From: Ferrimonas pelagia
Lineage (GTDB): Bacteria > Pseudomonadota > Gammaproteobacteria > Enterobacterales > Shewanellaceae
Direction: 5' to 3'
DNA length: 64,000 nt
Assembly: GCF_039543565.1 (NCBI RefSeq)
Contig: NZ_BAABJZ010000009.1
Coordinates: 47,681 to 111,680 of the forward strand
Positions 9,041 through 18,015 of this stretch are shown piece by piece. The notes below the pieces were generated by a model. It was not told where the DNA came from, did no database searches, and saw only the letters and a program-made list of their open reading frames with translations. A program made the translations under genes and the position numbers. How positions within the stretch are numbered: position 1 is the first letter of the stretch; each line of letters starts with the position of its first letter.

Positions 9041-9056
9041 TTTACCTTTACGTAAA
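9041..9056. promoter_or_regulatory. LiuR-like operator in the prpE-liuR divergent region
   Basis: TTTACCTTTACGTAAA: half-sites TTTACC and CGTAAA separated by 4 bases form a near-perfect inverted repeat 45 bp before the liuR start. The same architecture, with perfect arms, occurs upstream of ivdA at 30059. MerR-family activators bind palindromes between or overlapping the -35 and -10 boxes. That LiuR binds here is inference from position and from the match between the two loci. Confidence 0.62.
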
Positions 9057-9100
9057 CTTCCTTTATGTTGCCAATATGTTCTATTGATGGAATTTTCACC

Positions 9101-9493
9101 ATGCCAGCCCAAGACACCACCTACTCCATCAGCGATCTGGCGCGGGAGTTTGATATCACCACCCGCAGCATTCGCTTTTACGAAGATCAGGGCCTGCTCA
9201 AACCCAAGCGCCGCGGCCAAACCCGGATCTACAACCTGCAGGACAAGGTGCGACTCAAGCTGATCCTGCGCGGCAAACGTCTGGGCTTCTCACTGGCGGA
9301 AACCGGCCGTTTGTTCGATCTGTACGACGCCGATCGCTCCAGCCGCAAACAGCTGCACACCATGCTCGAGTTGATCAGCGACAAAAAGCAGGATCTGCAA
9401 CAGCAGATGGACGACATCAAGGTGATCATGATGGAGCTCTCCTCCGTCGAAGCCCAATGTCAGCAAGCGCTGCAAACCCTCCTCAACGACTAG
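9101..9493 (+). CDS. liuR: MerR-family regulator of leucine/isovalerate catabolism
   Basis: A 130-residue MerR-family transcription factor. The N-terminal winged helix-turn-helix contains SISDLAREFDITTRSIRFYEDQGLLKP, the MerR_1 signature, followed by a C-terminal coiled-coil dimerisation helix (about 75-125). It lacks the cysteine metal-binding loop of metal-sensing members, consistent with an organic effector. As the first gene of the liu operon, 12 bp before liuA, it matches LiuR, which controls branched-chain amino acid degradation in Shewanella and relatives. The start at 9101 is chosen over an upstream frame-compatible ATG (9065) because it begins the conserved domain and clears the operator. 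Confidence 0.9.
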   Translation: MPAQDTTYSISDLAREFDITTRSIRFYEDQGLLKPKRRGQTRIYNLQDKVRLKLILRGKRLGFSLAETGRLFDLYDADRSSRKQLHTMLELISDKKQDLQQQMDDIKVIMMELSSVEAQCQQALQTLLND

Positions 9494-9505
9494 GAAGACC
9501 CATTC

Positions 9506-10669
9506 ATGTATCTCAATACGTTTAATTTTGGCCTAGGCGACACCGTCGACATGCTGCGCGACGCGGTGCGAGATTTTGCCCAGGCTGAGATCGCCCCACA
9601 GGCGGCGCAGATCGACCTCGACAACACTTTCCCCAACGCCCTGTGGCCCAAATTCGGCGAGATGGGGCTGCTCGGCGTCACCGTCCCGGAGCAGTATGGC
9701 GGCGTCGATATGGGCTATCTGGCGCACGTGGTCGCCATGGAGGAGATCTCCCGCGCCAGTGCCTCCGTCGGCCTCTCCTATGGCGCCCACTCCAACCTGT
9801 GCGTGAATCAGATCGCCAAGAACGGCAACGCCGAGCAGCGCGCCAAATACCTGCCCAAGCTGGTGTCCGGCGAGCATATCGGCGCGCTGGCGATGAGCGA
9901 GCCGGGCGCCGGCTCCGATGTGGTCTCCATGAGCCTCAGCGCGCGCGAAAATGGCGATCACTACCTGCTTAATGGCAACAAAATGTGGATCACCAACGGG
10001 CCGGACGCCGATACCTATGTGATCTACGCCAAGACCGATCCCAGCGCAGGTGCCAAGGGGATCACCGCTTTTATCGTCGAGCGCGGCTTTGCCGGTTTCA
10101 GTCAGGCGCAGAAGCTGGACAAACTCGGCATGCGCGGCTCCAACACCTGTGAGCTGGTGTTTGAAGATTGCCCGGTGCCCCGTGACAACATCCTCGGCGA
10201 AGCGGGCGGGGGCGTGAAGGTGTTGATGAGCGGGCTCGACTTTGAGCGGGTGGTGCTGTCCGGCGGGCCGCTGGGGATCATGGCCGCCTGCCTCGATGAG
10301 GTGCTGCCTTATGTGCAGCAACGTCAGCAGTTTGGCCAGGCCATCGGTCAGTTCCAGCTGGTGCAGGGCAAAGTCGCCGACATGTACACCCGCGCCAACG
10401 CCGCGCGCAGCTACGTCTATGCGGTCGCCGCCGCCTGCGATCGGGACGAAACCAGCCGCAAGGACGCCGCCGGCGCCATCCTCTACAGCGCCGAGCTCGC
10501 CACCCAACTGGCATTGGACGCCATCCAACTGCTGGGCGGCAACGGCTACACCAACGAATACCCCACCGGTCGCCTGCTGCGCGACGCCAAGCTGTATGAG
10601 ATCGGCGCCGGCACCTCGGAGATCCGCCGCTGGCTGATCGGCCGTGAGCTTGGCAACGACGTACGATAA
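9506..10669 (+). CDS. liuA: Isovaleryl-CoA dehydrogenase
   Basis: A 387-residue FAD-dependent acyl-CoA dehydrogenase that converts isovaleryl-CoA to 3-methylcrotonyl-CoA and passes electrons to ETF. The catalytic base characteristic of isovaleryl-CoA dehydrogenases is in the central helix (SGLDFERVVLSGGPLG, Glu at about 247) rather than near the C-terminus. FAD/substrate motifs ALAMSEPGAGSDV, MWITNGPDADTYV, LLGGNGYTNEYPTGRLLRDAKLYEIGAGTSEI are intact. It is the first catabolic gene of the liu operon, with AGGAAG before its ATG. Confidence 0.95.
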   Translation: MYLNTFNFGLGDTVDMLRDAVRDFAQAEIAPQAAQIDLDNTFPNALWPKFGEMGLLGVTVPEQYGGVDMGYLAHVVAMEEISRASASVGLSYGAHSNLCVNQIAKNGNAEQRAKYLPKLVSGEHIGALAMSEPGAGSDVVSMSLSARENGDHYLLNGNKMWITNGPDADTYVIYAKTDPSAGAKGITAFIVERGFAGFSQAQKLDKLGMRGSNTCELVFEDCPVPRDNILGEAGGGVKVLMSGLDFERVVLSGGPLGIMAACLDEVLPYVQQRQQFGQAIGQFQLVQGKVADMYTRANAARSYVYAVAAACDRDETSRKDAAGAILYSAELATQLALDAIQLLGGNGYTNEYPTGRLLRDAKLYEIGAGTSEIRRWLIGRELGNDVR

Positions 10670-10679
10670 GGAGATCCGC

Positions 10680-12287
10680 GTGAGCGTTTACCACAGCCAA
10701 TACAATGGGGCCGATCCGGACAGCCGGGCGCGACATGACGCCATGACCCGCTTGATGGCCGATCTGCACGACAAGCTGGCAACCATCCTGCCCGGCGGCC
10801 CGCAAGCCTCGCGCGAGCGCCATCAAGGCCGAGGCAAACTGCTGCCGCGCGAGCGGGTCGAGCAGTTGCTCGATCCCGCCAGCGCCTTCCTCGAGATCGG
10901 CCAAATGGCGGGCTTTGAGGTGTACGACGATGCCGTGCCCGCCGCCGGAGTGATCGCCGGGATCGGCAGCGTCAGCGGGGTCGAGTGCATGATCGTCGCC
11001 AACGACGCCACCGTAAAAGGTGGCACCTATTATCCGCTGACCGTGAAAAAGCACCTGCGGGCGCAGGAGATCGCCCAGCGCTGCCACCTGCCCTGCATTT
11101 ATCTGGTCGACTCCGGCGGCGCCTTCCTGCCCAAGCAGGATGAGGTGTTTCCTGACCGAGATCACTTTGGCCGGATCTTCTTTAATCAGGCGCAGATGTC
11201 GGCCCAAGGGATCCCGCAGATCGCCGTGGTCATGGGCCTGTGTACCGCCGGTGGCGCCTATGTGCCGGCCATGGCGGATGAATCGATCATGGTGCGCGAT
11301 CAAGCCACCATCTTTCTGGCCGGCCCGCCGCTGGTCAAGGCGGCCACCGGTGAGTCGATCAGCGCCGAGGATCTTGGCGGTGGCCGGGTTCACACCGAGA
11401 TCTCCGGCGTCGCCGATCACCTAGCCGACAACGACGAGCACGCCCTGCAGCTCGCTCGTCAGGCCGTCGCCCGGCTCAACCATCGCAAGGCGGCACCGCT
11501 GCAGCCCGCGCCGGTGAAGCCGCCCCGCTTTCACGCCCAAGAGCTGTACGGCATTGTCGGCACCGATCTGAAAAAGCCGTTTGAGGTGCGCGAGGTGATC
11601 GCCCGACTGGTGGACGACTCCGACTTCGACGAATTCAAGGCCCGCTACGGCGCCACCTTGGTGTGCGGCTTTGCCCAATTGCATGGCTACCCGATCGGGA
11701 TCCTGGCCAACAACGGCATTCTGTTCTCCGAGTCCGCACAAAAAGGCGCCCACTTCATCGAGCTGTGTTGCCAGCGCGGCATTCCGCTGCTGTTTTTGCA
11801 GAACATCACCGGCTTTATGGTCGGTCAGAAGTACGAACACGAAGGGATCGCCAAACACGGCGCCAAATTGGTCGCCGCGGTGTCCTGCGCCAAGGTGCCC
11901 AAATTCACCGTGGTGATCGGCGGCAGCTATGGTGCCGGCAACTACGGCATGTGCGGCCGCGCGTACGATCCCACCCTGATGTTCAGCTGGCCCAATGCCC
12001 GGATTTCAGTGATGGGCGGCGAGCAGGCCGCCAACGTGCTGGCTCAGGTCAAAACCGACCAGTTGGCGGCCAAAGGGCTCGACTGGCCCGAGTCTGAGCA
12101 AGCCGAGTTCAAGGCCCCCATCGTCGCCCAATACGAACACAAGGGGCACCCCTATTACGCCTCGGCGCGGCTGTGGGACGACGGCATTATCGATCCCGCT
12201 CAGACTCGCGATCTCTTGGGGCTGGCGCTGTCTGCCGCTAACAATGCCCCGCTCGAGCCGACCCGTTTTGGCGTGTTTCGGATGTAA
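10680..12287 (+). CDS. liuB: Methylcrotonyl-CoA carboxylase, carboxyltransferase (beta) subunit
   Basis: A 535-residue carboxyltransferase of the acyl-CoA carboxylase beta family. It moves CO2 from carboxybiotin on LiuD to 3-methylcrotonyl-CoA, giving 3-methylglutaconyl-CoA. Markers: RHQGRGKLLPRERVEQLLD, YLVDSGGAFLPKQDEVFPDRDHFGRIFFNQA, MGLCTAGGAYVPAMADE and the C-terminal NGILFSESAQKGAHFIELC and GSYGAGNYGMCGRAYDP. The length equals that of typical MCC beta subunits. The start is the GTG at 10680, which has AAGGAG upstream and gives the standard N-terminus (VSVYHSQYN); an ATG 12 codons earlier lies inside liuA. The gap from liuA is 10 bp. Confidence 0.94.
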   Translation: MSVYHSQYNGADPDSRARHDAMTRLMADLHDKLATILPGGPQASRERHQGRGKLLPRERVEQLLDPASAFLEIGQMAGFEVYDDAVPAAGVIAGIGSVSGVECMIVANDATVKGGTYYPLTVKKHLRAQEIAQRCHLPCIYLVDSGGAFLPKQDEVFPDRDHFGRIFFNQAQMSAQGIPQIAVVMGLCTAGGAYVPAMADESIMVRDQATIFLAGPPLVKAATGESISAEDLGGGRVHTEISGVADHLADNDEHALQLARQAVARLNHRKAAPLQPAPVKPPRFHAQELYGIVGTDLKKPFEVREVIARLVDDSDFDEFKARYGATLVCGFAQLHGYPIGILANNGILFSESAQKGAHFIELCCQRGIPLLFLQNITGFMVGQKYEHEGIAKHGAKLVAAVSCAKVPKFTVVIGGSYGAGNYGMCGRAYDPTLMFSWPNARISVMGGEQAANVLAQVKTDQLAAKGLDWPESEQAEFKAPIVAQYEHKGHPYYASARLWDDGIIDPAQTRDLLGLALSAANNAPLEPTRFGVFRM

Positions 12288-12299
12288 GGACGCGCACCG

Positions 12300-12340
12300 A
12301 GCACAGGGCCAGTCGCGCGGAACCAACCGCGCCCTGTGCT
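12300..12340 (+). other. Intercistronic stem-loop between liuB and liuC
   Basis: The outer arm AGCACAGG pairs with CCTGTGCT, and an inner arm GCGCGG pairs with CCGCGC around AACCAA, with a bulge on the 5' side. No T-run follows, so it is not a standard terminator. A role in mRNA stability or differential expression of liuB and liuC is possible. Confidence 0.6.
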
Positions 12341-12374
12341 TGGCGCTCAGCGCGTATCGACAGAAGGATCTTAG

Positions 12375-13181
12375 ATGAACTACCACAGCATCAAGGTACA
12401 GCAGCAGGATCGGATCGCCCGGCTGACGCTGGCCCGCTCGGACAAACACAATGCGTTTGATGCGCAGATGATCAGCGAGCTCAATCAGGCGCTGCAGCAC
12501 TTGGCAGCGCAGCCGGAATTGAGCCTGCTGGTGCTGCGCGCCGAAGGCAAACACTTCTGTGCCGGGGCCGATCTGGACTGGATGAAGCGCCAGGCACAGA
12601 TGAGCGAAGCGGAAAACCTGGCCGATGCCAACGAGCTGGCCCGTATGCTGGATCGCCTCAATACCTTCCCCACGCCGGTGCTGGCCTGCGTCCAGGGCGC
12701 CGCCTTTGGCGGCGCACTGGGATTGGTCGCCTGCGCCGACATCGTCCTGGCCCAGCGCAACTGCCGCTTCTGCCTGTCTGAGGTCAAGCTGGGCCTGATC
12801 CCCGCCACCATCAGCCCCTATGTCGGCCGCGCCATCGGCCTGCGGCAACTGCGCCGCTACGCCCTCAGCGCCGAAACCATCGACGCCGACACCGCCCAGC
12901 GTTTGGGCCTGGTGCATCAGCTGTGTGACGATCTCAGCGACGCCGAGCGCACGATGATCAGCCAGCTCCAAGCCAATGGTCCCGCCGCCCTGCGCGCGGG
13001 CAAGGATCTGCTGTTGAGTATCGATCCCCACACCGGCGATCCCGCCCAACAACAAGACACCGCGCGCCGTATCGCCCAGATCCGGGTGACCGCCGAAGCC
13101 CAAGAGGGGCTCACCGCCTTTTTCCAGCAGCGCCCACCCGCTTGGCGCTCACCGTCCCATGAGCAAGGAGAGCCCTCATGA
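12375..13181 (+). CDS. liuC: Methylglutaconyl-CoA hydratase
   Basis: A 268-residue crotonase-fold enzyme that hydrates 3-methylglutaconyl-CoA to 3-hydroxy-3-methylglutaryl-CoA. The oxyanion-hole motifs are HFCAGADLDWMKRQ and GAAFGGALGLVACADIVLA, and the catalytic acidic position follows in FCLSEVKLGLIPATISPYV. The combination GADLDWM and GLIPATISPYV is characteristic of the LiuC/AUH branch. Its stop overlaps the liuD start by four bases, indicating translational coupling. Confidence 0.92.
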   Translation: MNYHSIKVQQQDRIARLTLARSDKHNAFDAQMISELNQALQHLAAQPELSLLVLRAEGKHFCAGADLDWMKRQAQMSEAENLADANELARMLDRLNTFPTPVLACVQGAAFGGALGLVACADIVLAQRNCRFCLSEVKLGLIPATISPYVGRAIGLRQLRRYALSAETIDADTAQRLGLVHQLCDDLSDAERTMISQLQANGPAALRAGKDLLLSIDPHTGDPAQQQDTARRIAQIRVTAEAQEGLTAFFQQRPPAWRSPSHEQGEPS

Positions 13182-15142
13182 GCGCCACGCCGACCCCGAT
13201 CCGCAAGGTCCTGATCGCCAACCGCGGTGAGATCGCCTGCCGGGTGATCCAAACCTGCCAGCGCCTGGGCGTGCGGACCGTCGCCGTCTATTCCGATCCC
13301 GACCGCACCGCCCAACACGTCGCCCTGGCCGATGAAGCCTTTCATATTGGTCCGGCCGAAGCCAAGGCCAGCTACCTGCGTGCCGATCAGCTGCTCACCA
13401 TCGCCAAGCGCAGCGGCTGCGACGCGGTGCACCCCGGCTACGGCTTCCTGTCTGAAAACCCCCAATTTGCCCGTGCCTGCGAAGCCGCCGGGATCCGTTT
13501 TATCGGCCCGGGCAGCGACGCCATCGACAAGATGGGCTCAAAAAGTGCTGCCAAGGCGATCATGGAACGGGCTGGCGTGCCGATGTTGCCGGGCTATCAT
13601 GGCGACGACCAATCGGATCCACGCCTGATCCGCGAAGCCGAGGCCATCGGTTTTCCTTTGCTGGTTAAGGCCGCCTTCGGCGGCGGTGGCAAAGGGATGC
13701 GGATCGTCGAGTCCGCCGACGAATTGCCCGCCGCACTGGCCAGTGCCCGGCGCGAGGCCAGCGCCGCTTTTGGTAATGATCAACTGCTGCTGGAGCGCTA
13801 CCTGCGGGCGCCGCGTCATGTTGAGGTGCAGGTATTCGCCGATCAACACGGCCACTGCCTGTACCTGTCGGATCGCGACTGCTCCATCCAACGCCGCCAT
13901 CAGAAGGTGGTGGAGGAAGCGCCGGCGCCCGGCTTGTCCGACGCCTTGCGCAGCGCCATGGGGGAAGCCTCCGTCCGGGCCGCGCAGGCCATCGATTACG
14001 TTGGCGCCGGCACGGTGGAATACCTGCTGGATGAACAGGGCCGCTTCTACTTTATGGAGATGAACACCCGCCTGCAGGTGGAGCACCCGGTGACCGAAGC
14101 GGTGACCGGGCTGGACTTAGTCCAGTGGCAACTGGACGTTGCTGCGGATCAGCCACTGCCGCTATCTCAGGAGCAGGTGCAGATCAACGGCCACGCCATC
14201 GAAGTGCGCCTGTACGCCGAAGATCCCCAGCGCGACTTCCTGCCCGCCAGCGGCACCTTGGCCCGACTGGATTGGCCTGAGGGCGAGGGCGTACGAGTCG
14301 ACACCGGCGTGCGCGCCGGCGACACCATCACCGCCTTCTACGATCCCATGGTGGCCAAGCTGATCTGCCACGCCGACAGCCGCCAGCAGGCCTGTCAGCG
14401 CATGCGTCAGGCGCTCAGTCAGTGTCAGTTGGCGGGACTGGTGACCAACCTGCCGTTTCTGACCCACATCATCGCCCATCCGGCCTTTATCGATGCTCGA
14501 CTCAATACCGGATTCATTGCCGATCACAGCGCGGCCCTGTTCGCACCGGCGGAAGATCGCCAGTACGCCGCCTACGCCGTCGCCCTGATGCAGCTGCAGT
14601 CCGCCGACAACCCGCTCAGCAGCTTTCGCCTCAACGCCCCCGCCCGCGCCCGCCTGCGTCTCGAAGACGAACACGGTGAGCGCTATGACATCGCCCTGAG
14701 TGGACAGGACGGTCAGTGGCTGAGCGAACACAACGAGCGGCTGTCCCTGCACCTCAGCGGCAACCGATTGGATCTGCAACTGGACGACCGACTGCTGCGC
14801 TGGCCGTTCCACCGCGATCCCGATGGCGTCACGTTACAGCTTAAGGATGGGCCGTTGCGTTTCCGTCCGGCCCGCTACCGCAGCGAACTGGATGAGACCG
14901 ATGCAAGTAAGGCACTGCAAGCGCCCATGAACGGCACCCACATCGCCAATCTGGTGGCGGTCGGCGATCAGATCAGCATCGGCACCGCACTGGTGATCAT
15001 GGAAGCGATGAAGATGGAGTACACCATCACCGCCCCGTTCGATGGCACGATCACCGCCCTGCCCTTCAGCGAAGGGGATCAAGTCAGCGACGGCAGCCCC
15101 TTGGTGGCGCTCGAGCCGAGCGTGCAGGAGGCCGAGGCATGA
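13178..15142 (+). CDS. liuD: Methylcrotonyl-CoA carboxylase, biotin-containing (alpha) subunit
   Basis: A 654-residue biotin carboxylase/biotin carboxyl carrier fusion. Domains in order: biotin carboxylase N-domain (VLIANRGEIACRVI, residues 9-22), ATP-grasp with the glycine-rich loop AAFGGGGKGMRIV (about 165-177), carboxylase C-domain (GHAIEVRLYAEDP), and a C-terminal biotinyl domain with MEAMKMEY, where the biotinylated lysine is near residue 611. With LiuB it forms the ATP- and bicarbonate-dependent 3-methylcrotonyl-CoA carboxylase. It overlaps both neighbours by 4 bp (ATGA), so subunits are likely translated in step. Confidence 0.95.
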   Translation: MSATPTPIRKVLIANRGEIACRVIQTCQRLGVRTVAVYSDPDRTAQHVALADEAFHIGPAEAKASYLRADQLLTIAKRSGCDAVHPGYGFLSENPQFARACEAAGIRFIGPGSDAIDKMGSKSAAKAIMERAGVPMLPGYHGDDQSDPRLIREAEAIGFPLLVKAAFGGGGKGMRIVESADELPAALASARREASAAFGNDQLLLERYLRAPRHVEVQVFADQHGHCLYLSDRDCSIQRRHQKVVEEAPAPGLSDALRSAMGEASVRAAQAIDYVGAGTVEYLLDEQGRFYFMEMNTRLQVEHPVTEAVTGLDLVQWQLDVAADQPLPLSQEQVQINGHAIEVRLYAEDPQRDFLPASGTLARLDWPEGEGVRVDTGVRAGDTITAFYDPMVAKLICHADSRQQACQRMRQALSQCQLAGLVTNLPFLTHIIAHPAFIDARLNTGFIADHSAALFAPAEDRQYAAYAVALMQLQSADNPLSSFRLNAPARARLRLEDEHGERYDIALSGQDGQWLSEHNERLSLHLSGNRLDLQLDDRLLRWPFHRDPDGVTLQLKDGPLRFRPARYRSELDETDASKALQAPMNGTHIANLVAVGDQISIGTALVIMEAMKMEYTITAPFDGTITALPFSEGDQVSDGSPLVALEPSVQEAEA

Positions 15143-16047
15143 GACCACAGCGGATCCGCATCGTTGAGATGGGCGCCCGTGACGGGCTGCAGAACGAGCC
15201 CACGGTGTCACTGGCCGATCGCATCGCCCTGATCGACGCCCTGTCGCAAACCGGCCTGGCGCAGATCGAAGCCGCCAGCTTCGTCTCCCCCAAGTGGGTG
15301 CCGCAGATGGCTCACGCCGATCAGCTGTTTGCCCAGATCCAACGCCAGCCCGGCGTCTGCTACAGCGCCCTGACCCCCAACCTGCAAGGCTTTGAAGCCG
15401 CGCGGGCGGCGGGCGTCGACGAAGTGGCGGTGTTTGGCGCCGCCTCAGAAACCTTCAGCCAGCGCAACATCAACTGCTCGGTAGCAGAGTCACTGCAGCG
15501 GTTTGAGCCGGTGATGGACGCCGCCAGACAGGCCGGAATGCGGGTGCGCGGCTACGTCTCCTGCACCCTCGGCTGCCCCTATGAAGGCACCATCGCTCCG
15601 GCCAAGGTCGCCGATGCGGCGCAGGCACTGCATGAGATGGGCTGCTACGAGATCTCGCTGGGCGACACCATCGGCACCGGCACGCCGGATCGCGCGGTCG
15701 CCATGCTCGAGGCTGTCGCCAGCCGGGTGCCCATCCCGGCGCTGGCGCTGCATTTCCACGACACTTACGGCCAGGCACTGGCCAACATCGCCGCCTGCTT
15801 AGAGCTGGGCGTCGCCACCATCGACGCCTCGGTCGCAGGCCTGGGCGGCTGCCCTTACGCGCCCGGTGCCAGCGGCAACCTGGCCACCGAAGATCTGATC
15901 TACCTGCTGGATGGCCTCGGCCTCAGCCACGGGGTGGATCTCGATGCCTTGATCCAAGCCGGCGCTACGATCTGCCAGCGGCTGGGTCGCCCCAACGGCT
16001 CCAAAGTGGCGCTGGCCCGCTTAAGCCAATGCTCGATCACAACCTAA
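15139..16047 (+). CDS. liuE: Hydroxymethylglutaryl-CoA lyase
   Basis: A 302-residue TIM-barrel lyase that splits HMG-CoA into acetyl-CoA and acetoacetate. Signature regions: VEMGARDGLQNEP at the N-terminus with the catalytic Arg and Asp, ASFVSPKWVPQMAD-like metal-site strand, YVSCTLGCPYEG, the SLGDTIGTGTP strand, HFHDTYGQALAN with the metal-binding histidines, and the active-site cysteine loop AGLGGCPYAPGASGN. It is the last step of leucine degradation before ketone body activation by the neighbouring CoA transferase. It overlaps liuD by 4 bp. Confidence 0.95.
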   Translation: MRPQRIRIVEMGARDGLQNEPTVSLADRIALIDALSQTGLAQIEAASFVSPKWVPQMAHADQLFAQIQRQPGVCYSALTPNLQGFEAARAAGVDEVAVFGAASETFSQRNINCSVAESLQRFEPVMDAARQAGMRVRGYVSCTLGCPYEGTIAPAKVADAAQALHEMGCYEISLGDTIGTGTPDRAVAMLEAVASRVPIPALALHFHDTYGQALANIAACLELGVATIDASVAGLGGCPYAPGASGNLATEDLIYLLDGLGLSHGVDLDALIQAGATICQRLGRPNGSKVALARLSQCSITT

Positions 16048-16056
16048 AGGAACACC

Positions 16057-16767
16057 ATGTCCGGATTCGACAAAGTCGTGACCAGCTACGCCGACGCGCT
16101 CGCTGGCCTGCAAGACAATATGACCCTGATCGCCGGCGGCTTCGGCCTGTGCGGCATTCCTGAAGGGCTGATCGATCAGATCAAACGCATGGGCACCCGC
16201 GGCCTGACCGTGGTCTCCAATAACGCCGGCGTCGACGGCTTCGGCCTCGGACTGCTGCTGGAAGACCGGCAGATCAAAAAGATGATCGCCTCCTACGTCG
16301 GCGAAAACGCCCTGTTTGAACAGCAACTGCTGTCCGGGGAACTGGAAGTGGAGCTCACCCCACAGGGCACGCTGGCAGAAAAAATGCGCGCGGGCGGCGC
16401 CGGCATTCCCGCCTTTTTCACCGCCACCGGCTACGGAACGCCGATCGGTGAGGGCAAGGAGGTGCGCCAGTTCAATGGCCGTCACTACATCATGGAGGAG
16501 TCGATCACCGGCGACTTCGCCATCGTCAAAGGCTGGAAGGCGGATCGCTACGGCAACGTGATCTACCGGCACACCGCGCAAAACTTCAACCCGATGGCGG
16601 CGACCGCCGGCAAGATCACCGTGGTGGAAGTCGAAGAGATCGTCGAGCCCGGCGAGCTGGAGCCCAGCCAGATCCACACCCCTGGGATCTTCGTCGATCG
16701 GGTGATCCTCGGTCAGTTTGAGAAGCGCATTGAACAACGCACGATACGACCACAGGAGACGGTGTAA
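16057..16767 (+). CDS. liuF: Succinyl-CoA:3-ketoacid CoA-transferase, subunit A
   Basis: A 236-residue alpha subunit (ScoA/AtoD type). It starts MSGFDKVV and has the CoA-binding GGFGLCGIPEGLI loop at about 24-36 and SNNAGVDGFGLGLLL. With the B subunit it transfers CoA from succinyl-CoA to acetoacetate made by LiuE, so that acetoacetyl-CoA can be thiolysed. It lies 9 bp after liuE, with its ATG preceded by AAAGGAA, and shares one base with the next gene. Also called scoA or atoD. Confidence 0.93.
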   Translation: MSGFDKVVTSYADALAGLQDNMTLIAGGFGLCGIPEGLIDQIKRMGTRGLTVVSNNAGVDGFGLGLLLEDRQIKKMIASYVGENALFEQQLLSGELEVELTPQGTLAEKMRAGGAGIPAFFTATGYGTPIGEGKEVRQFNGRHYIMEESITGDFAIVKGWKADRYGNVIYRHTAQNFNPMAATAGKITVVEVEEIVEPGELEPSQIHTPGIFVDRVILGQFEKRIEQRTIRPQETV

Positions 16768-17426
16768 TGGCACTCAATCGCGAACAACTGGCTATGCGCG
16801 TGGCGCAAGAGCTCAAGGACGGTTATTACGTCAATCTGGGGATCGGCATTCCCACCCTCGTCGCCAACTACGTGCCCGCTGGCATGGAAGTGATGCTGCA
16901 ATCGGAAAACGGCTTGCTCGGCATGGGCCCCTTTCCCACCGAAGCCGAGGTCGATGCCGATATGATCAACGCCGGCAAACAAACCGTCACCGCCATCGCC
17001 GGCGCCTCCATCTTCAACTCCGCCGACTCCTTCGCCATGATCCGCGGCGGCCATGTCGATCTGACCGTGCTTGGCGCCTTCGAAGTGGACGTGCAGGGCA
17101 ACATCGCCTCCTGGATGATCCCCGGCAAGCTGGTCAAGGGCATGGGCGGCGCAATGGACTTGGTCGCTGGCGCCGACAACATCATCGTCACCATGACCCA
17201 CGCCGACAAACGCGGCAACTCCAAGCTGCTGGCCAAATGCACCCTGCCCCTGACCGGCGCGGGCTGCATCAACAAGGTGGTGACAGACTTGGCCTACATC
17301 GAGATCAACAACGGCCAGTTTCACCTGATCGAGCGCGCCCCCGGCGTCTCCGTCGAGGAGATCGTCAGCAAAACCGCTGGGGAGCTAGTGGTGCCAGCAC
17401 ACGTGCCGGAGATGCGATTCGAATAG
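16767..17426 (+). CDS. liuG: Succinyl-CoA:3-ketoacid CoA-transferase, subunit B
   Basis: A 219-residue beta subunit (ScoB/AtoA type). The nucleophilic glutamate that forms the enzyme-CoA thioester is in the motif LQSENGLLGMGP (about residue 50), preceded by the standard VNLGIGIPTLVANYVP strand. Further family segments are MIRGGHVDLTVLGAFEVD, GAMDLVAGA and CTLPLTGAGCINKVVTDLAYIE. It is translationally coupled to liuF. It is the last gene of the liu operon; REP-like repeats begin immediately downstream and could act as a transcript end. Confidence 0.93.
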   Translation: MALNREQLAMRVAQELKDGYYVNLGIGIPTLVANYVPAGMEVMLQSENGLLGMGPFPTEAEVDADMINAGKQTVTAIAGASIFNSADSFAMIRGGHVDLTVLGAFEVDVQGNIASWMIPGKLVKGMGGAMDLVAGADNIIVTMTHADKRGNSKLLAKCTLPLTGAGCINKVVTDLAYIEINNGQFHLIERAPGVSVEEIVSKTAGELVVPAHVPEMRFE

Positions 17427-17429
17427 CGT

Positions 17430-18010
17430 GTAACGACCGGCCCTACGCCGACGCACATCGGCGGGCCAACGTATCGCTTTAGCGGGCATTTCCCCCCACC
17501 ACCCCATGGCCGATCGGGGTACTCTGAGTGTGGCATGGAGCGTTGAACTCAAGCGTAGGGACGATTAGCCGCTTTTGCTCTTTGGCGTAATCGGCCATGC
17601 GGACTCAAAGCCAACGCCGAAAAGCGGGCTCGGTATTTCAACACACCATCCCATGGCCGATCCGCGTCGCTTCGCTCCTTGATGCGGCCCTACCCCGACG
17701 TGTATTGGAATAGCCATACATCTAAGGTCAAGCGTAGGGACGATTAGCCGCTTTTGCTCCTCGGCGTAATCGGCCATGCAGACTCAAAGCCAACGCCGAA
17801 AAGCGGGCTCGGTATTTCATCGCACCACTCCATGGCCGATCCGCGTCGCTTCGCTTCTTGATGCGGCCCTACGCCGACGTGCATCGAAATATCTGCCGAA
17901 GGTCAATCGTAGGGACGATTAGCCGCTTTTGCTCCTCGGCGTAATCGGCCATGCGGACTTGAAGCCACCGCCATGCCTTTCCCTACAACCCCATGGCCGA
18001 TGGGCGTAGA
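17430..18010. repeat. REP-like repeat cluster (three ~175-179 bp units)
   Basis: No gene fits this stretch. It contains three tandem copies of a composite unit with GTAGGG at 17555, 17734 and 17909 (periods 179 and 175). Each unit opens with GTAGGGACGATTAGCCG, a T-rich loop and CGGCGTAATCGGCC, an imperfect hairpin. It continues with an 80-90 bp conserved middle (ACTCAAAGCCAACGCCG, AAGCGGGCTCGGTATTTC) and closes with an inverted element that, read on the other strand, is GTAGGGCCGCATCAAG ending in GGATCGGCC. A degenerate copy of the closing element is at 17438-17465, and the third unit is truncated. The paired, oppositely oriented GTAG-headed hairpins are what BIME/REP elements look like. Confidence 0.85.
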
Positions 18011-18015
18011 AACAA

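Noticed and set aside
9533..13103. Long open frames of 331, 380 and 365 codons on the minus strand opposite liuA-liuC
   Set aside because: They are antisense shadows caused by high GC in the third codon position of the liu genes. Their predicted proteins are His/Gly/Asp/Ala rich with no domain, and the sense genes are unmistakable.
17555..18000. Possible CRISPR array
   Set aside because: The periodicity is about 175 bp with conserved, not unique, intervening sequence, and there are no cas genes. It fits REP/BIME units.
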